Shown here: one piece after another, positions 1 to 5,107 of the stretch
Layout of the letters: every line of letters starts with the position of its first letter
How positions within the stretch are numbered: position 1 is the first letter of the stretch
Made by a program: the position numbers and the translations under genes
Source of the DNA: Holosporales bacterium
Lineage (GTDB): Bacteria > Pseudomonadota > Alphaproteobacteria > BNTO01
NCBI GenBank assembly: GCA_031270515.1
Contig: JAISXM010000059.1
Span: forward strand, 1 to 8,568
Direction of reading: 5' to 3'
DNA: 8,568 bases
Notes under the pieces: generated by a model
Told to the model about the DNA's origin: nothing
Database searches by the model: none
The model's input: the letters and a program-made list of their open reading frames with translations, nothing else

Positions 1-10
1 TAATGCATCT

Positions 11-1009
11 ATGGAGTTGAATCGTGTCCAGAGAGAGTGTGCTAGACTTACAGATCTTTGTAATCAAAAAGATAATGAGATTGCTGTACTTCAGCAGCTG
101 CGACGTCAAAATCAGGCCGACTTAAATGCTCTATGGGCACAAGTGATAGCTGCGCAAGCCAACGCCCACAGATTGGGGATGCCCTTGGAGGTATACAATA
201 CGTGTGTGCAATGTAGAGACATATTGAGAGCCCTTTTGATGCGAGCGTTTTGTGGCAACGATTTAAGACTTAGCGTTCTTCCTCGAGGAGCAAAAATAAG
301 TCAAGAACTTCAACATAGAACGCGGCTGTATACGATTGCCGGAATTGTAAATCTGCATCATTGGGGACTATTACAGCTTAATACATATGCAAAAAAGATC
401 AATAGTGATGACTACAAGCACGCATTCAAGTATGCCAACGATTGTCTTTGTGAAATTGAGAAGATCGGACAAGATATAGAATTTGACGAAATGCCGAGCC
501 ATTTGTGCGACATCGAATACTATCTGCGTAAAATTCACGGGCTTTTGCCAATAAGAGGGGAATCCCATTTGCGAGAGCCTGCAGTTGGTATTGGTCGAAG
601 CACGGAAAAAGCTATTGAATTGGTGATGCTATTCAGACGTTACACGGAAAATCCTAAGACGAATACGAATCATGGCGGGGTTGATATGCAGTTAGAAAAT
701 TGGAGCAAGTGTGAACTAAACGCAGGGCAAACCACTGGTACTGTAGCAGATCCATTTGAGGTTACTCGCAATCGTAAAGTCTACAGGGGGATATTGAGGT
801 CAGTAGGTGGAACGTGGGACATCGTACAAGATGCAACAGGCCCAACAATAGATTTAACGACAGGTACAGATCCTTTAGGCGAATTTCGCCCTATTCATGG
901 GTGGATTCCTCCCGAGAATCGACCGAATTACCAACCTGCCGCTGCTGCTGCCGCTGCTGCCGCACCTGCCGCTGCTGCCGCACCTGCTCCATTGGCAGCG
1001 CCGAGCTAG
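11..1009 (+). CDS. Hypothetical coiled-coil protein with Ala/Pro-rich tail (possibly 5'-partial)
   Basis: I do not recognise this protein. Residues 1-55 are rich in Leu, Gln, Arg and Glu with heptad-like spacing and look like a coiled coil. A mostly helical middle follows (residues 56-215) with scattered cysteines. A region richer in Gly, Thr and Asp (about 220-305) precedes a low-complexity tail of Ala runs broken by Pro (about 308-332). The tail is encoded by an 18 bp tandem repeat. The ATG at 11 is only the first in the window: the frame is open upstream (codons AAT GCA TCT at 2-10), and no ribosome binding site can be judged, so the true start may lie outside. There is no obvious signal peptide from this start. 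The DNA looks AT-richer than the dnaX-dac block, as does the minus-strand gene at the other end, suggesting accessory or lineage-specific content. An open frame of this length with a coherent composition supports a real gene; function unknown. Confidence 0.7.
   Translation: MELNRVQRECARLTDLCNQKDNEIAVLQQLRRQNQADLNALWAQVIAAQANAHRLGMPLEVYNTCVQCRDILRALLMRAFCGNDLRLSVLPRGAKISQELQHRTRLYTIAGIVNLHHWGLLQLNTYAKKINSDDYKHAFKYANDCLCEIEKIGQDIEFDEMPSHLCDIEYYLRKIHGLLPIRGESHLREPAVGIGRSTEKAIELVMLFRRYTENPKTNTNHGGVDMQLENWSKCELNAGQTTGTVADPFEVTRNRKVYRGILRSVGGTWDIVQDATGPTIDLTTGTDPLGEFRPIHGWIPPENRPNYQPAAAAAAAAAPAAAAAPAPLAAPS
938..985 (+). repeat. 18 bp in-frame tandem repeat encoding the Ala/Pro tail
   Basis: Two exact 18 bp units, GCCGCTGCTGCCGCACCT, lie at 950-967 and 968-985. 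A partial GCCGCTGCTGCT copy precedes them at 938-949. Each full unit adds five Ala and one Pro, so copy number changes keep the frame and simply lengthen the C-terminal tail. Confidence 0.8.
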
Positions 1010-1069
1010 ACAACCTAGAAGGAGATGGGGACGCTAGAGGAAGAGCTAGCTGGAGCGTAGTCCGAGTCC

Positions 1070-1144
1070 CCCATAACAAACAATTTGAAACTCGTTGTAT
1101 TACAAGGCTTAGGTGAGGATAAAAATTCAAATTGTTTTTATGGG
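1070..1144. repeat. Palindromic repeat element E1 (75 bp)
   Basis: The ends are inverted repeats: the left arm begins CCCATAACAAACAATTTGAA and the right arm ends TTCAAATTGTTTTTATGGG. The right arm is the reverse complement of the left apart from a single extra C, giving a 19 bp stem with one bulge around a 36 nt centre. The centre contains a small palindrome, TTGTA-T-TACAA. A diverged copy in the same orientation (E2) lies at 1444-1512 on the other side of ffs. The form resembles non-autonomous palindromic elements such as MITEs, REP/BIME sequences or Rickettsia palindromic elements; which class, if any, cannot be said from sequence alone. Confidence 0.8.
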
Positions 1145-1212
1145 CAGGTGTAGACAATATTGTGACGTTCGTGAATAAGGTAGGGCACATGGTGTTGAAG
1201 CTAGGACAGAAA

Positions 1213-1282
1213 CACGCCGCTTGAAATCGATTCGCCACGCCCCTTGAAATTTGATTCGCCATACCGCTTGAAATTGGTTCAC
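1213..1282. repeat. Three-copy 23-24 bp tandem repeat upstream of ffs
   Basis: Copies lie at 1213-1235, 1236-1259 and 1260-1282. All share CTTGAAAT near the start and a TTCGC or TTCAC end, following a CACGCC or CATACC lead. Each copy carries a TTGAAA hexamer (1221-1226, 1244-1249, 1268-1273). The last of these is correctly placed to be the -35 box of ffs. Confidence 0.85.
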
Positions 1283-1296
1283 CATTTTGCTACGTT
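1268..1296 (+). promoter_or_regulatory. Predicted promoter of the SRP RNA gene
   Basis: TTGAAA at 1268-1273 (five of six matches to the sigma-70 -35 consensus) is followed after exactly 17 bp by TACGTT at 1291-1296 (a weak -10 keeping the first T, the A and the last T). Transcription would start near 1302-1303, which is where the outer stem of the SRP RNA begins. The agreement between an independently predicted RNA end and the promoter spacing is the main support. Confidence 0.55.
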
Positions 1297-1301
1297 CACC
1301 A

Positions 1302-1387
1302 GTGGTCCTCGGCGAGTTATGCGAGGCGCAAGGGGTCAGGTCCGGAAGGAAGCAGCCCACGTCGGAATTGGCGTCGCCGGGGATCAT
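1302..1387 (+). ncRNA. ffs: Signal recognition particle RNA, small bacterial (4.5S) type
   Basis: This is the RNA of the signal recognition particle. It binds Ffh and, with FtsY, delivers nascent membrane and secreted proteins to the translocon. The diagnostic apical domain at 1334-1357 contains CAGGTCCGGAAGGAAGCAG, including the GGAA tetraloop and the asymmetric internal loop bound by the Ffh M domain; it matches the E. coli 4.5S core. The closing stem pairs 1302-1315 with 1374-1387, continuous with a few G-U pairs. The length of about 86-90 nt fits the small type without an Alu domain. No strong terminator follows; only a short GTTC/GAAC inverted repeat is present at 1389-1404. A position just ahead of dnaX is common in bacteria. 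The exact ends are inferred from the stem. Confidence 0.95.
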
Positions 1388-1443
1388 GTTCTGAATGTTA
1401 GGAACGCATTGTCAATACTTGAGCCTACTGGGCCCCATATATA

Positions 1444-1512
1444 CCCATAACAAATAATTTGACTTTCGTTGCAACGCTTAGACTGGAATCAAAATTCAAA
1501 TTGCTCTATGGG
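1444..1512. repeat. Palindromic repeat element E2 (69 bp)
   Basis: This is a diverged second copy of E1 in the same orientation. It starts CCCATAACAAATAATTTGA and ends TTCAAATTGCTCTATGGG. It aligns to E1 over its full length with about six deleted bases, and shares CCCATAACAAA, AATTTGA, TCGTTG, GCTTAG and AAAATTCAAATTG. The terminal 6 bp (CCCATA/TATGGG) and an inner AATTTGA/TCAAATT still pair, and the centre holds the perfect palindrome CGTTGCAACG. It ends 11 bp before the first possible dnaX start. Confidence 0.8.
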
Positions 1513-1523
1513 AAATTATAGCG

Positions 1524-3647
1524 GTGGTTAGCACGGAAACTACAGGGACTACAGGGACTACAGGGACTACAGGAGTTACGGAAAAAAACGATAGCAATGC
1601 TGCGTTTATCGCAACTCTTGACGCAGTTTGCCAAGAAACCGTGTATTGCGGAGACAGTCCGTCAATGCCAAAAAATTCGTTACCTGTCAATAATCTCCTC
1701 AACGAGACACCACCTGCATCCCCCGCAACAACAACTTCCCCCGTCCGCTCGCACAAAAGGCGAGTCCTGGCGCGCAAATACAGGCCAACCGCACTAAAGG
1801 ACATCATCGGCCAAGACGTTCTCGTGCGCGCTCTGACCAAGGGGCTGCTGGAGTCGCGCATCCCTCAGGCAATTTTGCTGCACGGCATTCGCGGAACAGG
1901 CAAAACGTCGACCGCTCGCATCCTAGCCAGGACGGTCAATTGCTCGAGCATGACCAAAGACTCCGCCACCCCAATGGCATGCGGACAATGTCGCTCATGC
2001 AAGGCGTTCGACGAAGACCGCCACCCGGATATATTGGAGATGGACGCAGCCAGCCACACAGGCGTAGATGATATTCGGGAAATAATTGATGCGTCTCAAT
2101 ACAAAGCAATAACAGGGCGGTATAAAGTATTTATAATCGACGAAGTGCACATGTTGTCGAAGAGTGCGTTTAATGCTCTGCTAAAAACATTAGAGGAGCC
2201 CCCAAGTCACGTGTTATTTGTGTTTGCGACAACGGAAATCCACAAGATCCCCGAAACAATACTTTCACGCTGCGCTCGCTTTGACCTTAAGCGCGTGGAT
2301 GCGTCGCAGCTCATAAGCCACTTCCAGCATATTGCAGAAGTCGAGGGGTACACAATAGATTCGGATGCACTTGCCATGATTGCGCGCACCGCGGACGGCT
2401 CTGTGAGGGATGGGCTGACGATGTTGGACCAGGCAATGAACCTCACGGACGCCGCGGGGGCCACGTCCATATCCAAAGAGACGGTGCAGGCTATGGTGGG
2501 GGCAGTTGACCGTGAGCGCACGTACAATGTCCTAGCGCACATCTTGGGGAAGCGCCCGGAGGAGGCTGTACAGAGCGTGCGCGGGCTTGTCAACGACGGC
2601 GCGGACCCGATTGCGGTTATGCAGGATTTGATGGAGTGCGTGTATAGGGTTGCTTGCTTCAAAGTGATTCCCAGGTTGGCAACGGATATTACGATTCCGG
2701 AGTTTGAGCGGAAGCTTGCAAGCGCAGCAGCTACGGGGGTTGAGGATACGCATGTGCTGAGCTTGTGGAAAAAAATGCTGAAGGGTTTTGAAGACGTAAA
2801 GAAGGCTCCGTATTCGGAACAAGCGCTTGAAATGGTGGTGCTGCGGCTTTGCTTTGCGGCGACGGTGCCGTCGTTGGAGGCGTTTATGAAGCAGGTGGAG
2901 ACGGGAAGGGCGCAGGGCGTTGAGCCACTGATTAATCCGCAGGGCAATCAAGATAAGGTGATAGGCGACAATGTGCGCCAAGCTACTGGAGTACAAGGTT
3001 TCGATGGGGTACGAACCGATGAGCCTCCTGCCTATTCTAGTGCGCAGCCTCCAATATGTGAGCCGCCGCTTGCGCCAGATGACCTGGGCGCCCATATGAT
3101 GGCTGAGCCGTACCCATCGATACCCGACGCGCTGTTGCCTGCATCAGAACCGTTATCCTCGACTTCGTTAACATCCGAAACGTCACCCGCATCGGAACCG
3201 GCCCCATTAACCTCCGAAACTTCACCCGCAATGGAACCGGCCCCATTAACACCCGAAACTTCACCTGCATCCCCGCCATCGCCCGCAGCATGCGAATCGT
3301 TGCCAGACTTACTGCGCGCCCTCGAGGAAGCAAGAGAAGTCCTGTTGTTGAGCTATATAAAGAGCGATATGGCTTTTGTTTCGTTTGAACCAGGAAACAT
3401 TACTGTGCAGTTGAAAAATGCGCAAGCAGAGAAGATTTTTCCTACGCTAAAACGTTTCCTGAATCAGCTCACAGGAAAAAAATGGATGATCAATATTGAC
3501 CAATCGAACCTCCCTGCATCGAGTATCCTTGAACAGCGTGACGCTGCGCGCGCGAAAAAAGAGCAGGAAATATTGCAAGGGCCATTTATTCGCGAAGTAA
3601 AGAAAGAGTTTCCAGGGGCAAAGGTTAGTTTGTTTCACGACGATTAG
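1524..3647 (+). CDS. dnaX: DNA polymerase III subunits gamma and tau
   Basis: DnaX is the ATPase motor of the clamp loader, which opens the beta clamp and, as tau, couples polymerase cores to the helicase. Numbering from the GTG at 1524: the core begins near residue 82 (VLARKYRP). Walker A is GIRGTGKT with Lys127. The zinc module has Cys140, 153, 156 and 159. Walker B is DEVH at 206-209, and the SRC arginine-finger motif is at 248-250. The collar domain runs to about residue 455. A Pro/Ser/Thr-rich linker follows, then a C-terminal domain ending near FPGAKVSLFHDD, as in alphaproteobacterial DnaX. At 707 aa it is longer than E. coli tau (643). The start is uncertain. The GTG start has no clear ribosome site and gives an 80-residue leader containing four TTG tripeptides. 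ATG 1665 (residue 48) has GGAG at 1650-1653 and may be the true start. truB follows after 23 bp. Confidence 0.96.
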   Translation: MVSTETTGTTGTTGTTGVTEKNDSNAAFIATLDAVCQETVYCGDSPSMPKNSLPVNNLLNETPPASPATTTSPVRSHKRRVLARKYRPTALKDIIGQDVLVRALTKGLLESRIPQAILLHGIRGTGKTSTARILARTVNCSSMTKDSATPMACGQCRSCKAFDEDRHPDILEMDAASHTGVDDIREIIDASQYKAITGRYKVFIIDEVHMLSKSAFNALLKTLEEPPSHVLFVFATTEIHKIPETILSRCARFDLKRVDASQLISHFQHIAEVEGYTIDSDALAMIARTADGSVRDGLTMLDQAMNLTDAAGATSISKETVQAMVGAVDRERTYNVLAHILGKRPEEAVQSVRGLVNDGADPIAVMQDLMECVYRVACFKVIPRLATDITIPEFERKLASAAATGVEDTHVLSLWKKMLKGFEDVKKAPYSEQALEMVVLRLCFAATVPSLEAFMKQVETGRAQGVEPLINPQGNQDKVIGDNVRQATGVQGFDGVRTDEPPAYSSAQPPICEPPLAPDDLGAHMMAEPYPSIPDALLPASEPLSSTSLTSETSPASEPAPLTSETSPAMEPAPLTPETSPASPPSPAACESLPDLLRALEEAREVLLLSYIKSDMAFVSFEPGNITVQLKNAQAEKIFPTLKRFLNQLTGKKWMINIDQSNLPASSILEQRDAARAKKEQEILQGPFIREVKKEFPGAKVSLFHDD
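1539..1574 (+). repeat. 9 bp tandem repeat (x4) in the dnaX leader
   Basis: Four copies of ACTACAGGG, the last with one mismatch, are in frame with the GTG 1524 start and would encode Thr-Thr-Gly four times. If translation really begins at ATG 1665, this array lies in the untranslated leader instead. Confidence 0.85.
1650..1667 (+). promoter_or_regulatory. Candidate ribosome binding site for an alternative dnaX start (ATG 1665)
   Basis: GGAG at 1650-1653 lies 11 nt before an in-frame ATG at 1665-1667. The spacing is slightly long, but the site is better than anything ahead of the GTG at 1524. This start would leave about 34 residues before the conserved core and would exclude the Thr-Thr-Gly repeats. 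Confidence 0.4.
3168..3275 (+). repeat. 39 bp tandem repeat in the dnaX linker
   Basis: Units lie at 3168-3206, 3207-3245 and a partial third at 3246-3275. They encode a 13-residue unit of the form TSETSPASEPAPL. The array sits between the ATPase/collar core and the C-terminal tau domain, a position expected to be a flexible linker, and the period preserves the frame. Confidence 0.85.
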
Positions 3648-3670
3648 AGAGGAGCGACATCGCTGAGACA

Positions 3671-4744
3671 ATGCTATCAGGTTGGTTGATAATAGATAAG
3701 CCAGAAGGGATGACATCCACGCGGGTGGGAACCTCCATTAAGCGCGCGCTTGGGAAGTGCAAGCTTGGGCACATTGGCACGCTGGATCCAATGGCGACTG
3801 GGGTTCTGGTTGTTGCGATAGGTGAGGCGACGAAGCTGATTCCGTATGTAACAAAATCTGTCCCTTCACCTACGTCGCCGGATGAAGGCACATGCTTGCA
3901 ATCGTTCCATGCACCTACGTCGCCGGACGAAGGCACATGCTTGCAAAAAGAGTACACATTCTGCGTGAAATTTGGGCAAGCCACGGATTCGTACGACGCG
4001 GACGGCTCCGTCACAGACACGACACAACACCTGCCCACGTCGCTCCAGCTTATCCACGTCTGCAAAAGCATGCTTGGCCCGCAAGATCAGCGCCCGCCCT
4101 GTTACTCCGCGATCAAGCACAATGGCCGCCGCTTGTGCGATCTCGCGCGCAAGGGGCAAACCACTCTCGCGCCCATTCGCCAAATTCACGTGTATGAACT
4201 GGAGCCCACGCTGTTGCCGGATGAGTCCGAGGGCGTCGTAGATCGCGCATGCTTTCGGGCGGTTGTGTCTGGCGGGACGTACATTCGCTCCATTGCGCAC
4301 GATCTTGCGATAAAGGCGCATTCTCTGGGGCATGTGGTGCAGTTGCGTCGCACCAGGGATGGGCAATTTAACATAACTCAGGCGATTACACTGGAAAAAG
4401 TATTAAATTTGGCGCATAAAGGATATATAGGTGAGTGTATTGTCCCGATAGGGGCTGTTCTGGGCGACATCCCGGCAGTTTCCGTTTCGGAGCAAGAGTG
4501 GAAGGACGTCCTGTGTGGGCGGACATTTCCCATAGCAAGTGCGAACAAGGCGGCATCGAACGAGGCTACGCCGGGCGAGGCTGTCCCAAACAAGGGGGAG
4601 CCGAGCGAGGCTGTCCCAAACAAGGGGGAGCCGAACGAGGCTGTACAAGGAATAGTTCAGGTGTTGTACAACGGCACGCTAATTGCGATGGGACATGTTA
4701 CAGACGGGGTTTGCTTTCCGCGACGAGTATTACATCCGGAATAA
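3671..4744 (+). CDS. truB: tRNA pseudouridine(55) synthase TruB with two repeat insertions
   Basis: TruB isomerises U55 to pseudouridine in the T-loop of most tRNAs. The N-terminus (GWLIIDKPEGMTS) and the catalytic motif GTLDPMATG with Asp39 as the expected nucleophile are clear. Further family motifs are PPCYSAIKHNGRRL, SGGTYIRSIAHDLA and LRRTRDGQF. At 357 aa it exceeds E. coli TruB (314). The excess lies in two places. One is about 27 residues holding a duplicated PTSPDEGTCLQ, placed between KLIPYVTKS and KEYTFCVKFGQATDSYDADG. The other is a 10-residue repeat (EAVPNKGEPS) in the C-terminal PUA-like region. Both keep the frame and leave the catalytic motifs intact, so the enzyme is probably active. 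GGAG at 3651-3654 is 16 nt before the ATG, rather distant; dnaX ends 23 bp upstream, so the two are probably cotranscribed. rpsO follows after 29 bp. Confidence 0.95.
   Translation: MLSGWLIIDKPEGMTSTRVGTSIKRALGKCKLGHIGTLDPMATGVLVVAIGEATKLIPYVTKSVPSPTSPDEGTCLQSFHAPTSPDEGTCLQKEYTFCVKFGQATDSYDADGSVTDTTQHLPTSLQLIHVCKSMLGPQDQRPPCYSAIKHNGRRLCDLARKGQTTLAPIRQIHVYELEPTLLPDESEGVVDRACFRAVVSGGTYIRSIAHDLAIKAHSLGHVVQLRRTRDGQFNITQAITLEKVLNLAHKGYIGECIVPIGAVLGDIPAVSVSEQEWKDVLCGRTFPIASANKAASNEATPGEAVPNKGEPSEAVPNKGEPNEAVQGIVQVLYNGTLIAMGHVTDGVCFPRRVLHPE
3867..3946 (+). repeat. Duplicated 35 bp segment (period 45) inside truB
   Basis: Copies at 3867-3901 and 3912-3946 differ by a single base (GATGAA versus GACGAA), separated by 10 bp. 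They encode PTSPDEGTCLQ twice. Other TruB proteins run straight from the TK of KLIPYVTKS to the strand KEYTF, so the segment looks like an insertion that then duplicated. The near-identity suggests a recent event. Confidence 0.85.
4559..4646 (+). repeat. 30 bp tandem repeat in the 3' part of truB
   Basis: Two identical 30 bp units begin with GCGAGGCTGTCCCAAACAAG at 4575-4604 and 4605-4634. A degenerate half unit precedes them (from 4559) and a partial one follows (from 4635). They encode EAVPNKGEPS-type decapeptides between the segments CGRTFPIA and IVQVLYNGTLIAMG of the PUA-like domain, probably as a surface loop. Confidence 0.85.
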
Positions 4745-4762
4745 AACATCTCCGGAACAAAA

Positions 4763-4768
4763 AAGGAG
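4763..4768 (+). promoter_or_regulatory. Ribosome binding site of rpsO
   Basis: AAGGAG lies five nt before ATG 4774. It is the strongest Shine-Dalgarno in the window and fixes the S15 start, although the reading frame is open much further upstream. Confidence 0.85.
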
Positions 4769-4773
4769 CTTTG

Positions 4774-5043
4774 ATGTCGATAACTAAAGAAAAGAAAACG
4801 GAATTAATCGGTAAGTTTGCGGCGTTCCCTGGGGACACTGGGTCAACAGAAATCCAGGTAGCGATCTTGACGGAACGAATCAATAATTTGACGGGGCACA
4901 TGAAATCCCATGGCAAGGATTTCCACTCAAGGCGTGGGTTCCTCATGTTGGTTGGCCAGCGCCGGCGCTTGTTGGATTACCTGAAGCGCGTAAGCGAAAC
5001 AAGGTATCGGGCGCTGCTTGAGGCTCTTGGATTGCGACGCTAA
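4774..5043 (+). CDS. rpsO: Small ribosomal subunit protein S15
   Basis: S15 is a primary 16S rRNA binding protein that organises the central domain of the 30S subunit and contributes to an intersubunit bridge. The 89-residue product has the normal family length. It carries the expected blocks GDTGSTEIQVAILTERI, NNLTGHMKSHGKDFHSRRG, LVGQRRRLLDYLKR and a C-terminal ALLEALGLRR. The start is set by AAGGAG at 4763-4768 and by the usual MSIT-type N-terminus. Unlike the genes around it, this one has no repeat insertion, consistent with a compact protein that tolerates none. It follows truB, its classical partner, but pnp, which usually comes next, is absent and nusB takes its place. A GC-rich hairpin follows the stop codon. 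Confidence 0.98.
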   Translation: MSITKEKKTELIGKFAAFPGDTGSTEIQVAILTERINNLTGHMKSHGKDFHSRRGFLMLVGQRRRLLDYLKRVSETRYRALLEALGLRR

Positions 5044-5068
5044 GCAGCGTGTCATGTTCAGTTATTTT

Positions 5069-5099
5069 GGCTCGGTCCTCTGGGGGGCAGGACGGGGCT
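5069..5099 (+). promoter_or_regulatory. GC-rich hairpin between rpsO and nusB
   Basis: GGCTC-G-GTCCT (5069-5079) can pair with AGGAC-G-GGGCT (5089-5099) around a nine-base loop: ten pairs, one U-G-type and one G-U-type among them, with one G-G mismatch. No T-run follows, so it is not a standard intrinsic terminator. It may be an RNA-processing site, an attenuator or a protein binding site just ahead of nusB. The fold was made by eye. Confidence 0.4.
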
Positions 5100-5107
5100 G
5101 ATTACAT

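Larger units (their letters stand above)
1010..1523. other. Non-coding region with SRP RNA gene and repeats
   Basis: This 514 bp stretch has no convincing protein gene. In order it holds about 60 bp of unassigned sequence with a weak inverted repeat (GCTAG/CTAGC, 1033-1050), palindromic element E1 (1070-1144), unassigned sequence with the 10 bp palindrome ACAATATTGT (1154-1163), a three-copy 23-24 bp tandem repeat (1213-1282), the ffs promoter and SRP RNA (1268-1387), 56 bp without recognisable content, and element E2 (1444-1512). Small ORFs crossing it in several frames have no coherent composition and overlap the RNA gene. Confidence 0.8.

Noticed and set aside
1028..1060. 11-codon ORF (ATG GGG ACG...TAG) after AAGGAG
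   Set aside because: The Shine-Dalgarno-like bases directly abut the ATG with almost no spacer, and so short a peptide cannot be supported without conservation.
1213..1282. Short repeats that might be a CRISPR array
   Set aside because: The copies are directly adjacent, without unique spacers, and no cas gene is present; it is a plain tandem repeat overlapping the ffs promoter.
1388..1443. Terminator for ffs
   Set aside because: Only a 4 bp GTTC/GAAC stem and a GGGCCC palindrome are present, with no T-run; not enough to call.
891..1450. Small ORFs on both strands across the ffs region
   Set aside because: They overlap the SRP RNA gene and repeats or shadow the Ala/Pro repeat coding, have no good ribosome sites, and their peptides show no coherent domain.
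1070..1512. Transposon carrying ffs with E1 and E2 as ends
   Set aside because: The two elements are in direct orientation, each is itself palindromic, there is no transposase, and no target duplication can be seen; a repeat family is a better description.
2207..3095. Long antisense ORFs within dnaX
   Set aside because: dnaX is certain on the other strand; the antisense peptides are low-complexity shadows of its codon bias.
4435..4773. Upstream extension of the rpsO frame (202 codons in total)
   Set aside because: S15 is 89 residues and ATG 4774 has an ideal AAGGAG; the upstream part is out-of-frame truB sequence.
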